From Lachnoclostridium sp. UBA903 (GTDB lineage Bacteria; Bacillota; Clostridia; Lachnospirales; Lachnospiraceae), in assembly GCA_002294045.1 (NCBI GenBank), contig DBEP01000049.1, positions 232 through 55,631 on the forward strand: a stretch of 55,400 nt of DNA. Reading direction: 5' to 3'. Below, piece by piece: positions 16,600-25,085 of the stretch. Position 1 is the stretch's first letter, and every line of letters starts with the position of its first letter. The translations under genes were made by a program, and so were the position numbers. Below the pieces are notes generated by a model, which had not been told where the DNA came from, searched no databases, and was given only the letters and a program-made list of their open reading frames with translations.

Positions 16600-17820
16600 A
16601 TGAAAATTATTAACGGCGGAGTTACCGCAGCAAAAGGATATAAGGCAGCCGGAATCTACGCGGGTATTAAAAAGAAAAGAAAAGATATGGCTTTAGTATA
16701 CAGTACCGTACCTGCCAAAGCAGCGGGAACCTTTACCAGCAATGTTGTTAAAGCGGCGCCGGTAAAGTGGGATATAAAAGTAATAAATGAAAACGAAACC
16801 GTTCAGGCAGTTGTATTAAACAGCGGCGTTGCCAATGCCTGTACCGGAGCCTTGGGAGAAGAAAATAACCGTAAGATGGCACAGGCGGCAGCCGACTGTC
16901 TTAGTGTTCCGGCGGCTGCGGTTCTTACGGCTTCTACCGGTGTAATAGGTAAGCAGCTGCCCATGGATGCCATAGTAAAAGGTGCAGAACTTCTGACGGC
17001 AGCCCTTAAGGAAGATACTGACGGCGGGTTAATGGCAGCGGAAGCAATTATGACCACGGATACTTATTCCAAGGAAGCTGCCGTTTCCTTCTCCGTAGGC
17101 GGCAGGGAGGTTATTATCGGCGGTATGGCAAAAGGCTCAGGTATGATACATCCCGATATGGCAACCATGCTGGGAGTTATTACAACGGACCTTGCAATCA
17201 GCAAGGAATTGTTACAGGAAGCAATCCGTGCGGACGTAAAGGATTCCTTTAATATGATATCCGTAGACCGGGATACTTCCACCAACGATTCTCTTATCCT
17301 GCTGGCTAACGGATTAGCCGGGAATACGGAGATAACGGAAAAAAATGAAGATTACGATAATTTCTGCAAAGCTTTGCATGTGGTTACTACCGGGCTTGCA
17401 AAGAAAATGGCGGCAGATGGGGAAGGAGCAACCAAACTATTGGAAGCCGTTGTAGTCGGAGCGAAAAATAAAGAAGAGGCAGTTATCTTAAGCAAGTCAA
17501 TTATAACCTCTAACCTGGTAAAGACAGCCGTATACGGTAATGATGCCAACTGGGGAAGAATTCTGTGTGCCATGGGCTATTCCGGTGTAGAGTTTGACCC
17601 GGATCGGGTGGATTTATATGTGGAAAGCAAGGAAGGCAAATTAAAGCTGGTGGAAAACGGAATGGCAACCGATTACAGCGAAGAAACTGCCACAAAGATT
17701 TTATCCGCTAAGGAAGTAAGAGCGGTTGCCGATGTAAAAACAGGTAACGGTACGGCAACAGCCTGGGGATGTGATTTAACTTTTGACTATATTAAAATCA
17801 ATGCGGATTACCGCTCTTAA
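16600..17820 (+). CDS. argJ: Glutamate N-acetyltransferase/amino-acid acetyltransferase
   Basis: ArgJ recycles the acetyl group from N-acetylornithine to glutamate; in many organisms it also acetylates glutamate from acetyl-CoA. The 406-residue precursor self-cleaves in the motif H-P-D-M-A-T-M-L-G. The nucleophile is Thr189, which becomes the N-terminus of the beta chain. The segments G-V-A-N-A-C-T-G and D-A-N-W-G-R-I are also conserved. With no argE-type deacetylase in the cluster, this is the cyclic pathway. Whether it is mono- or bifunctional cannot be told from sequence. A strong CAGGAGG site precedes the ATG. argB starts 24 bases after its stop. Confidence 0.96.
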   Translation: MKIINGGVTAAKGYKAAGIYAGIKKKRKDMALVYSTVPAKAAGTFTSNVVKAAPVKWDIKVINENETVQAVVLNSGVANACTGALGEENNRKMAQAAADCLSVPAAAVLTASTGVIGKQLPMDAIVKGAELLTAALKEDTDGGLMAAEAIMTTDTYSKEAAVSFSVGGREVIIGGMAKGSGMIHPDMATMLGVITTDLAISKELLQEAIRADVKDSFNMISVDRDTSTNDSLILLANGLAGNTEITEKNEDYDNFCKALHVVTTGLAKKMAADGEGATKLLEAVVVGAKNKEEAVILSKSIITSNLVKTAVYGNDANWGRILCAMGYSGVEFDPDRVDLYVESKEGKLKLVENGMATDYSEETATKILSAKEVRAVADVKTGNGTATAWGCDLTFDYIKINADYRS

Positions 17821-17844
17821 CAGAATACGGAGGAAATGATATAA

Positions 17845-18756
17845 ATGGAACATATGGACCAGATATTAATTAAAGCGCAGACTCTTATTGAAGCTTTACC
17901 ATATATACAGAAATTCAATAATAAGAAGGTCGTTGTAAAATACGGCGGAAGTGCCATGCTGGATGAAAATCTCCAGTTAAATGTCATTAAAGACGTGGCA
18001 CTGTTAAAACTGGTGGGAATGCAGCCGATTATCGTACATGGGGGCGGCAAGGAAATCAGCAAATGGGTCAGCTTATTAGGACATGAATCCAAATTTGTGG
18101 AGGGCTTAAGGGTAACCGACGAACAAACCATGGAGGTTGCGGAAATGGTACTTGGCAAGGTAAATAAAGGACTGGTCCAGATGATTGAAAAATTAGGCGT
18201 CAAGGCAGCCGGAATCAGCGGTAAGGACGGCGCCACTCTTAAAGTAGAAAAGAAATTGGTGAACGGCCAGGACATCGGTTATGTAGGAAATGTGACCGAG
18301 GTAAATGTGGATTTAATCAATACATTGATAGATAATAATTTTATCCCTATTATAGCGCCTATCGGACTGGATGAAAATTTCCATGCTTATAATATTAATG
18401 CGGATGATGCCGCCTGTGCGGTAGCAACCGCCATAGGAGCCGAAAAGCTGGCTTTTTTAACGGATATCGAAGGCGTATATATGGACCAGGAGGATAAAAG
18501 TACGCTGATTTCCGTACTTACCCTGGATAAGGCGGACGAATTAATTCATAAAGGGTTTGTCGGCGGCGGTATGCTTCCCAAATTAAAGAACTGTATTGAT
18601 GCAGTCCGTAACGGCGTATCCAGAGTCCATATTCTTGACGGCAGAATGGAGCATTGCCTGCTCCTTGAGTTCTTTACCAACCGGGGTATCGGTACGGCAA
18701 TACTGAACAATGAAAGCATTTTGTTTGAACATGAAAAGATCCAGGCAGGAAAGTAA
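17845..18756 (+). CDS. argB: Acetylglutamate kinase
   Basis: ArgB phosphorylates N-acetylglutamate with ATP, the second step of arginine synthesis. The 303-residue protein has the amino acid kinase motifs V-V-K-Y-G-G-S-A-M near 30, the substrate loop V-H-G-G-G-K-E-I, and a C-terminal V-G-G-G-M-L-P-K-L. An N-terminal helix of about 25 residues precedes the first strand. In characterised enzymes that helix marks the hexameric, arginine-inhibited class, as expected when ArgJ recycles acetyl groups. Feedback inhibition is therefore inferred. AGGAGG and a 13-base gap to argD indicate one operon. Confidence 0.96.
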   Translation: MEHMDQILIKAQTLIEALPYIQKFNNKKVVVKYGGSAMLDENLQLNVIKDVALLKLVGMQPIIVHGGGKEISKWVSLLGHESKFVEGLRVTDEQTMEVAEMVLGKVNKGLVQMIEKLGVKAAGISGKDGATLKVEKKLVNGQDIGYVGNVTEVNVDLINTLIDNNFIPIIAPIGLDENFHAYNINADDAACAVATAIGAEKLAFLTDIEGVYMDQEDKSTLISVLTLDKADELIHKGFVGGGMLPKLKNCIDAVRNGVSRVHILDGRMEHCLLLEFFTNRGIGTAILNNESILFEHEKIQAGK

Positions 18757-18768
18757 GGAGGAAAACCA

Positions 18769-19950
18769 ATGGAAACGCAGGAATTAATCGAAAAAGCAGA
18801 ACAGTTACTGATGCACACTTACAGCAGATATCAAATTGTACTGGACAAAGGCGAAGGCGTATACCTTTATGATATCGGCGGAAAGAAATATCTGGATTTT
18901 GCGGCAGGTATAGCAGTATTTGCGTTGGGTTACGGCAATAAGGAATATAACGATGCATTAAAGAAACAAATCGATAAGCTGTTACATACCTCCAACTACT
19001 ATTATAATGTCCCTGCCGTCACCGCGGCAGAAAAATTAAGAAAAGCTTCCGGCATGGACCGTGTATTCTTTACGAACAGCGGTACGGAAGCGATTGAAGG
19101 CGCAGTAAAGCTTGCCAGAAAGTATTATTATAATAAAAACCATCAAACCGGCAGTGAAATCATATCCATGAACCGTTCCTTCCACGGAAGAAGCATGGGA
19201 GCCTTGTCCGTTACCGGACAGCCGAAATACCGTGAAGCCTTTGAACCGCTCATCGGCGGAGCTGTTTTTGCCGATTTTAACGACATTAACAGCGTAAAGG
19301 CAAAGATAACGGACAAAACCTGTGCTATAATTGCAGAGCCTGTTCAGGGAGAAGGCGGTTTATATCCGGCCGAAAAAGAATTTCTATTGGGGTTAAGGGA
19401 ATTGTGTGATGAACTGGATATTCTTTTAATTTTTGATGAAATACAATGCGGTATGGGAAGAACCGGAACTATGTTTGCTTATCAGGGATACGGTGTGAAA
19501 CCGGATATAATCGCCTGTGCAAAAGCCTTGGGCTGCGGAGTGCCTGTGGGAGCGTTTGCTGCAACCGAAAAAGCCGCGGCTGCTTTTGAACCGGGAGATC
19601 ATGGTACTACTTATGGAGGGAATCCCTTTGCCGCCGCTGCGGTCAGCAAAGTATTTGATTTATTTGAATCGGAATGTCTGCTTGCCCATGTAAATGAAAT
19701 AGCCTCTTATCTCGAACTTAAATTAGATGAGCTGGTTGGAAAATATGACTTTATTCTTGAGAGAAGAGGAAAAGGTCTCATGCAGGGGCTGGAATTTAAA
19801 GGGCCGGTAAAAGACTATATATTAAGAGCCATGGACGAGGGATTGATTATTATAGCGGCCGGTGCCAATATTATCCGGTTTGTGCCGCCTTTGATTATCA
19901 CAAAAGAGCATGTTGATGATATGATAAGTATTCTGGAGAGTATATTTTAA
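18769..19950 (+). CDS. argD: Acetylornithine aminotransferase
   Basis: ArgD converts N-acetylglutamate semialdehyde and glutamate to N-acetylornithine and 2-oxoglutarate. The 393-residue class III PLP aminotransferase shows the N-S-G-T-E-A-x-E-G cofactor loop and the F-D-E-I-Q-C-G-M-G-R-T-G segment. The PLP-binding Lys is at about 252 in A-C-A-K-A-L-G, followed by H-G-T-T-Y-G-G-N-P. Some ArgD enzymes also serve lysine synthesis as DapC. GGAGG precedes the ATG. It is the last gene of argCJBD, and a repeat follows shortly after its stop. No argF is present in the window. Confidence 0.96.
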   Translation: METQELIEKAEQLLMHTYSRYQIVLDKGEGVYLYDIGGKKYLDFAAGIAVFALGYGNKEYNDALKKQIDKLLHTSNYYYNVPAVTAAEKLRKASGMDRVFFTNSGTEAIEGAVKLARKYYYNKNHQTGSEIISMNRSFHGRSMGALSVTGQPKYREAFEPLIGGAVFADFNDINSVKAKITDKTCAIIAEPVQGEGGLYPAEKEFLLGLRELCDELDILLIFDEIQCGMGRTGTMFAYQGYGVKPDIIACAKALGCGVPVGAFAATEKAAAAFEPGDHGTTYGGNPFAAAAVSKVFDLFESECLLAHVNEIASYLELKLDELVGKYDFILERRGKGLMQGLEFKGPVKDYILRAMDEGLIIIAAGANIIRFVPPLIITKEHVDDMISILESIF

Positions 19951-19973
19951 TAAGGGGGTAACATAACCTTTCC

Positions 19974-20048
19974 CAGAGCGTGCTTGAAAAATCATCGCAC
20001 CATTCTGAACGCCCCGCTTTGCGGTTACGGCGCTGCGATTTTGGGAGA
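19974..20048 (+). repeat. GTGTTTGAAAAAT-family repeat, copy 3
   Basis: It starts CAGAGCGTGCTTGAAAAAT, then CATCGCACCATTCTGAAC, 24 bases after the argD stop. The right part GCTTTGCGG resembles the copy at 50001-50064. Confidence 0.7.
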
Positions 20049-20064
20049 GTAGCATAAAAATCAG

Positions 20065-20093
20065 ATAACCACGTATTGGCGTGGTTATTTTTT
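20065..20093 (+). terminator. Terminator of the argCJBD operon
   Basis: ATAACCACG-TATTGG-CGTGGTTAT is followed by TTTTTG. A second inverted repeat, TTTTTGTGCA/TGCACAAAAA, begins within its T-tract (20089-20128). Confidence 0.75.
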
Positions 20094-20292
20094 GTGCATT
20101 AGGAAATTACGTCCTATTGCACAAAAAGCCTTACAGGCGATGCGCATGACGCGCCCACGGATGGTTTTTTAAGGCTTTGGCATTCCTATGTAATTTTTGA
20201 ATTGTGAATATCTTACCAAAGATATGGTAAAAATATAATAGACGGATTTGGATATTATATGCAGCCGTACTATAAAAATGAGGTGATTATAA

Positions 20293-20727
20293 ATGATGGG
20301 ATGGATTATTGCGATTATATCAGGCGCTTTGATGAGCATCCAAGGGGTATTTAACACCGGAGTGACGAAGGAAACAAGCATATGGATATCCGCAAGCTTT
20401 GTGCAGCTTACCGGGTTTTTAGTATGTATTGCAGCCTGGTTTATTACGGGCAGGGAAAGCAGCTTCGGAGCAATTTTTAAGGTGGATAATAAATACATGC
20501 TGCTCGGCGGAGCCATTGGAGCCTTTATCACTTATACGGTTATTAAAAGTGTCGATTCCCTGGGGCCTGCAAAAGCAATCATGCTAATTGTAACATCCCA
20601 ATTGATTGTGGCATATGTCATAGAAGTTCTGGGAATATTCGGCGTGGAACAGGTGAAATTCCAATGGCGTAAGTTAATCGGGGTAGCTTTGGTAATCGGA
20701 GGTATTATTACCTTTAAGTGGGACTAG
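20293..20727 (+). CDS. Small DMT-family (DUF606/YdcZ-type) membrane protein
   Basis: A 144-residue membrane protein with about five hydrophobic segments. It opens with W-I-I-A-I-I-S-G-A-L-M-S-I-Q-G-V-F-N, the signature of the DUF606 branch of the drug/metabolite transporter superfamily, where each polypeptide is half-size and works as a pair or dimer. Here only one copy is present, so a homodimer is likely. The substrate is unknown. The start is the second of two adjacent possibilities near a GAGGTGAT site. It stands alone between the arginine terminator and the comEA unit. Confidence 0.78.
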   Translation: MMGWIIAIISGALMSIQGVFNTGVTKETSIWISASFVQLTGFLVCIAAWFITGRESSFGAIFKVDNKYMLLGGAIGAFITYTVIKSVDSLGPAKAIMLIVTSQLIVAYVIEVLGIFGVEQVKFQWRKLIGVALVIGGIITFKWD

Positions 20728-20842
20728 TAAAAACTAGTTTTTACGATTTTCTTACATTTGAAAATCTTTCAAAATACCTATTGTAATCGTACAATTTATT
20801 AGGTAGAATATTCTTATGCAATATAGTATGGAGGATACGATA

Positions 20843-20935
20843 TTGATAAGCCTTTTTTATACGGCTCCAATACAAGAGCATAAATTGCTGGCCTTGGGTG
20901 ATGGAGTGAATAAGAAAGGAAAGTTTAATGGATAG
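20843..20935 (+). CDS. Possible 30-residue leader peptide before comEA
   Basis: A TTG start at 20843 lies 8 bases after GGAGG and opens a 30-codon frame ending in TAG at 20933-20935. It overlaps the comEA ATG at 20928. The peptide begins M-I-S-L-F-Y-T-A-P-I and ends K-G-K-F-N-G. It is not similar to anything I recognise. The placement suggests translational coupling, but such a short frame could be chance. Confidence 0.3.
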   Translation: MISLFYTAPIQEHKLLALGDGVNKKGKFNG

Positions 20936-21734
20936 AAGAAAGTTGATGAAGACAGGACTGATGATTCTATTAATAGTCCTGGCCGGAATTTTTTACAGCT
21001 GCCGGGGTATCGGAAAACCGGGCACAACCATATCGCTTCAGGACAATGGGGAGGAACAAACTGCCTCCCACGAAGACGCAGACGCAGTGCAGACCGGGGA
21101 AGTTCTGGATGTAAAGCAGGCGGCCGGTATGTATGGGAACTCAAGTGTCGACGCAGCGGAAACAGCTAATGCAAACCAGCCTTTAAAAGAATTGGAAGCA
21201 GAACAGAATTCAGGTACGATTTCAGAAGATACTCATGAATATATTTATATACATATTTGTGGTGCGGTAAAGAATCCTGATGTTTATGAAGTAAAGGCGG
21301 ATACCAGGCTGGTAGACATAATTAAGCTGGCAGGCGGCCTGACGAAAGATGCCGCGGGTGACTATATCAATCAGGCAGCTTTAGTGGAAGACGGGCAGAA
21401 AGTTTATATTCCTACGAAAGAAGAAGTGAAAGAGCTTCTGCCGGACGGTTTTTTAAGTAACAGCAGCAATGATTCCAATTCCATGAAAAGCAATACCTCC
21501 TCCGGCAAAAATACGGCTGCCGAAAGCAGTACCGGTTCCAATAAGGTTAATATCAACATAGCCTCTGCGGAAGAACTGATGACCTTAACCGGTATCGGGG
21601 AAGCCAAAGCTGCAAGTATAATTGCATACAGGCAGGAGCACGGCGGTTTTAAAGGCATAGAAGAAATAAAGAATATCAGCGGAATAAAGGATTCCGTTTT
21701 TAATAAGATAAGTGACAGGATAACAGTAAACTAA
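20928..21734 (+). CDS. comEA: ComEA-like DNA-binding competence protein
   Basis: A membrane-anchored protein expected to bind double-stranded DNA outside the cell and pass it to the ComEC channel. The 268 residues comprise a short N-terminal membrane segment (about 8-26), an acidic spacer, an SLBB-type domain (about 104-165, with I-C-G-A-V-K-N-P-D-V-Y), a Ser/Asn-rich linker, and a C-terminal pair of helix-hairpin-helix motifs (N-I-A-S-A-E-E-L-M-T-L-T-G-I-G at about 210-224). This is the standard ComEA architecture. AAAGGAAA precedes the ATG. comEC lies downstream, separated by a two-component pair and a GerM-type gene rather than comEB. Confidence 0.88.
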   Translation: MDRRKLMKTGLMILLIVLAGIFYSCRGIGKPGTTISLQDNGEEQTASHEDADAVQTGEVLDVKQAAGMYGNSSVDAAETANANQPLKELEAEQNSGTISEDTHEYIYIHICGAVKNPDVYEVKADTRLVDIIKLAGGLTKDAAGDYINQAALVEDGQKVYIPTKEEVKELLPDGFLSNSSNDSNSMKSNTSSGKNTAAESSTGSNKVNINIASAEELMTLTGIGEAKAASIIAYRQEHGGFKGIEEIKNISGIKDSVFNKISDRITVN

Positions 21735-21778
21735 GTGGTTATATAAAGCAATAAGCTTGGAAAAAAATAGGATGGGTG

Positions 21779-22471
21779 ATGAATGTGGGAAAGAAAGTAC
21801 TCGTTGTTGATGATGAAAAATTAATTGTAAAAGGTATCCGATTCAGTCTGGAACAGGACGGTATGGAAGTTGACTGCGCCTATGACGGTGAAGAAGCACT
21901 GGAAGCCGCAAAGAAGAAAGAATATGACGTAATATTATTGGATGTTATGCTTCCTAAGATTACCGGTTTTGAAGTATGCCAGCAAATCCGGGAATTTTCA
22001 AATATGCCGATAATCATGCTGACGGCCAAAGGAGACGATATGGATAAAATCCTTGGTTTGGAATACGGTGCGGATGATTATATAACGAAACCCTTTAATA
22101 TCCTGGAAGTAAAAGCACGTATTAAGGCTATTATTCGCAGAAGTGCAAAGAAGACTTCGGATACGCAGGCTAAAGTTATAAAGTTCGAAGACCTTAGAAT
22201 CGACTGTGAAAGCAGAAGAGTTTATGTGAATAATAAAGAAGTTAACTTAACGGCAAAGGAATTTGATTTACTGGAGTTATTGATATTCAATCCCAATAAA
22301 GTTTATAGCCGGGAAAATTTACTCAATATTGTATGGGGATATGACTATCCTGGTGACGTAAGGACTGTGGACGTACACATCCGCAGGCTGCGTGAAAAAA
22401 TCGAAGATAATCCTAGTGAGCCAAAATATATACATACAAAATGGGGTGTTGGCTATTTTTTCCAAGATTAA
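21779..22471 (+). CDS. OmpR/PhoB-family response regulator
   Basis: A DNA-binding response regulator of about 230 residues. The receiver domain (1-118) has D-D-E near 11-13, the phospho-acceptor Asp at 55 in L-L-D-V-M-L-P, and K in T-K-P-F. The C-terminal winged helix (about 130-228) has the L-T-A-K-E-F-D-L-L-E-L-L and V-D-V-H-I-R-R-L-R signatures. The ATG at 21779 is 6 bases after AGGA; a GTG at 21776 is in frame just before it. The kinase gene follows and overlaps it. Resemblance to PhoP/WalR-type regulators is general, and target genes are unknown. Confidence 0.92.
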   Translation: MNVGKKVLVVDDEKLIVKGIRFSLEQDGMEVDCAYDGEEALEAAKKKEYDVILLDVMLPKITGFEVCQQIREFSNMPIIMLTAKGDDMDKILGLEYGADDYITKPFNILEVKARIKAIIRRSAKKTSDTQAKVIKFEDLRIDCESRRVYVNNKEVNLTAKEFDLLELLIFNPNKVYSRENLLNIVWGYDYPGDVRTVDVHIRRLREKIEDNPSEPKYIHTKWGVGYFFQD

Positions 22472-23888
22472 AACAAGATTATGGTTTTTAAAAAGTATGA
22501 GAGTGCATTCTTTTTTTGCACTCTTCTTAATTGGTATTCTGCCGATTTTATTTTTTACGTGGGAATTGGTGAATACCTATAATACAACAGCTTTTGACCA
22601 AAGGAAGACGGATTTGCAAAACCAGGGCAGTTCATTAGCAAATCTTGTGATTTCCTCCGGTTATTTCATTGACCCTTCCATAGAAGAAGTTAACACGGAA
22701 TTATCCCGGATTGCTAATATTTATGACGGCAGAATCTTAGTGATTGACAGTAAATTAAATATATTAAGAGATACTTACGGAATTGAAGACGGCAATATAA
22801 TCATTTCGGAAGAGGTTATTAAGTGCCTTCGGGGCAGCAGCAGTATCTATCAGGATAAACAGGATAATTATATTGAAATGACCGTACCCATTACGCATAA
22901 TACAACCAAAGAAATCATGGGTGTGATTTTAATGAACTTTTCCACCAGGAATATTCATTCCATTTCTACTAATTTATCCCATAAGGCATCGGTTTTATTT
23001 CTGACTACCGCCATACTGATATTTGTTTATGCGTTTTTCTGCTCCAGTGTATTTACAAAACCCTTTATTAATTTACGCAAGGCAATCGGGCATCTTACGG
23101 AAGGATATATGGACGAAGAGGTTAAACTGGACGGATTTTATGAAATAAAACAAATATCAAATTCCTTAAATCAGATGCTTCTGCGTATTAAAAACCTGGA
23201 GAGATCCAGACAGGAATTTGTATCCAACGTTTCACACGAATTAAAGACACCGATTACTTCCATCAAAGTTTTGGCAGATTCCCTTATTATGCAGGAAAAT
23301 GTACCTTCCGAACTATACCGGGAATTTTTGGTTGACATTACCGAGGAAATCGAAAGGGAAAGTAAAATTATTACGGATTTGCTGTCTCTGGTTAAATTAG
23401 ATAAAACAGCCAGCGAAATGAACATTACTTCCATAAAAATCAATGACTTAGTGGAGCTTGTCTTAAAGCGTCTGAGACCTATTGCGAAAAGAAACAATAT
23501 TGAACTGATATATGAAAGCTTTCGGCCGGTCATTGCAGAAGTGGATGAGGTTAAGCTGTCCCTGGCGCTTTCTAACTTAATAGAAAATGCAATTAAATAT
23601 AACATAGAAGACGGTTGGGTCAGGGTATCTCTGAATGCGGATCATAAATACTTCTATGTTAAGGTAGCCGATTCGGGAATCGGTATTCCGGAAGAAGCGC
23701 AGGACTTTATTTTTGACCGTTTTTATCGGGTGGATAAAGCACGTTCCAGAGGAACGGGGGGAACGGGACTAGGCTTGTCCATTACCAAAAATGTAATTCA
23801 TATGCATAAAGGTGCCATCAAAGTATATAGTAAGGAAAATGAAGGCACTACTTTTACGGTACGCGTGCCAATTAATTACATTGCTTAA
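22446..23888 (+). CDS. Membrane sensor histidine kinase
   Basis: The partner of the preceding response regulator. It has a membrane helix near residues 23-42, an extracellular sensor region of about 135 residues, and a second helix near 180-200. A HAMP linker, a HisKA dimerisation helix with the phospho-accepting His at 264 (S-H-E-L-K-T-P), and an HATPase domain follow, with N-box N-L-I-E-N-A-I-K-Y-N, D-S-G-I-G-I-P and G-T-G-L-G-L-S. The start is uncertain: GTG at 22446 is chosen, overlapping the regulator gene by 26 bases, but no clear ribosome site exists. A GTG at 22392 and ATG at 22497 are also possible. Confidence 0.88.
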   Translation: MLAIFSKIKTRLWFLKSMRVHSFFALFLIGILPILFFTWELVNTYNTTAFDQRKTDLQNQGSSLANLVISSGYFIDPSIEEVNTELSRIANIYDGRILVIDSKLNILRDTYGIEDGNIIISEEVIKCLRGSSSIYQDKQDNYIEMTVPITHNTTKEIMGVILMNFSTRNIHSISTNLSHKASVLFLTTAILIFVYAFFCSSVFTKPFINLRKAIGHLTEGYMDEEVKLDGFYEIKQISNSLNQMLLRIKNLERSRQEFVSNVSHELKTPITSIKVLADSLIMQENVPSELYREFLVDITEEIERESKIITDLLSLVKLDKTASEMNITSIKINDLVELVLKRLRPIAKRNNIELIYESFRPVIAEVDEVKLSLALSNLIENAIKYNIEDGWVRVSLNADHKYFYVKVADSGIGIPEEAQDFIFDRFYRVDKARSRGTGGTGLGLSITKNVIHMHKGAIKVYSKENEGTTFTVRVPINYIA

Positions 23889-24104
23889 TACTTTCTTTTC
23901 CGTTCGCCATGTGCGGTTGCAGCCGCCAGCCGGTGGCGGCATCGGGCTGAAAGGTTGGAAGAAAATATAAATCAGAAAGGATGCCACATGCTGATTCTTT
24001 CAACCCTTTTTATTCAAGACAATAGAATGTCCGGGAAGGTACATTTTTATTGTATGTGGCAGTAATGCATCTGCAACAGATGTTTTATACTATGGGTGTG
24101 AACT

Positions 24105-25085
24105 ATGAAATATCATGATATTAAATACCGCAGGAACAAAATGAATATAGTATTGCCGGCTGCTTTTCTGGTTATGGCTTTTTTATTGGGAGCCTGCAGC
24201 AGGACGGATACGGATTCCACGAAAAAGAATTCGGAAGAGCCGGAATATTTTATCTATTATATAGATAAAGGTGAGACTAAAATTGTAGGGGAGCCCTATG
24301 AACCGGTATCCGCCTCAAAGGAGGATTTAGTAAAGGAATATTTTGAAGCTTTGGGAAATAATCCGAAAGACATAACCTTAAAATCAGCGAAACCGGAAGA
24401 TTTACAACTGGAAGAAGTCAAATTCAATGAGGATAATAACGGATTAAGCATTGATTTCAGCTCTGCCTATAATAATTTAACCGGTATATCCGAGGTTTTA
24501 TTCCGCGCCTGTGCCGTAAAGACCTTATGCCAGATTGACGGTGTGAATGATGTGGAGTTCTATGTGGGAGGGCAGCCGATAAAAGGATTAAACGACCAGC
24601 CTCTCAGCTTTATGCAGGCAGAAGATTTTATTGACGACACCAGTGCGGAAAACGTATATGTAACCGTATACTTTTCCAATAGAGAGGGGACGGCGCTTAT
24701 CGGTACAAACTTAAAAATCCCCATGTATGCCGGAAATATATCCGTTGAAAAGCTGATACTGGAAAGTTTAATAGCCGGGCCTGAAGCAATTAAGAACATA
24801 GATGATAATGTACAAAAGACCATACCGGACGGAACCAAGCTGCTTAACGCATCGACAAAAGACGGTATATGCTACGTAGATTTTAATGATAAATTTCTTG
24901 ACAAAATACCGGATATTAATGATGAAGTTATAATTTATTCCGTAGTAAATTCTTTAGTTGAGCTTTCCACCATAAATAAAGTTCAATTTACCATAAACGG
25001 AGAAATTAAGAAAAGCTACAGGGAAGGCATTACCTTTGATAACCTTTTTGAGAGAAACCTGGATTTGGTGGAAGGGAGCAAATAA
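24105..25085 (+). CDS. GerM-like lipoprotein with two GerMN domains
   Basis: A 326-residue exported lipoprotein. The signal peptide has a basic n-region (K-Y-R-R-N-K), a hydrophobic core and lipobox L-G-A-C with Cys at 31. This favours the start at 24105 over the ATG at 24141, which would remove the positive charges. Two tandem GerMN domains follow, about residues 55-175 and 190-315; each has the V-Y-F or Y-F-S strand and a later I-D-F or V-D-F motif. B. subtilis GerM, needed for sporulation and germination, has the same two-domain layout. Its stop overlaps the comEC start by one base, so the two are coupled. Confidence 0.85.
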   Translation: MKYHDIKYRRNKMNIVLPAAFLVMAFLLGACSRTDTDSTKKNSEEPEYFIYYIDKGETKIVGEPYEPVSASKEDLVKEYFEALGNNPKDITLKSAKPEDLQLEEVKFNEDNNGLSIDFSSAYNNLTGISEVLFRACAVKTLCQIDGVNDVEFYVGGQPIKGLNDQPLSFMQAEDFIDDTSAENVYVTVYFSNREGTALIGTNLKIPMYAGNISVEKLILESLIAGPEAIKNIDDNVQKTIPDGTKLLNASTKDGICYVDFNDKFLDKIPDINDEVIIYSVVNSLVELSTINKVQFTINGEIKKSYREGITFDNLFERNLDLVEGSK

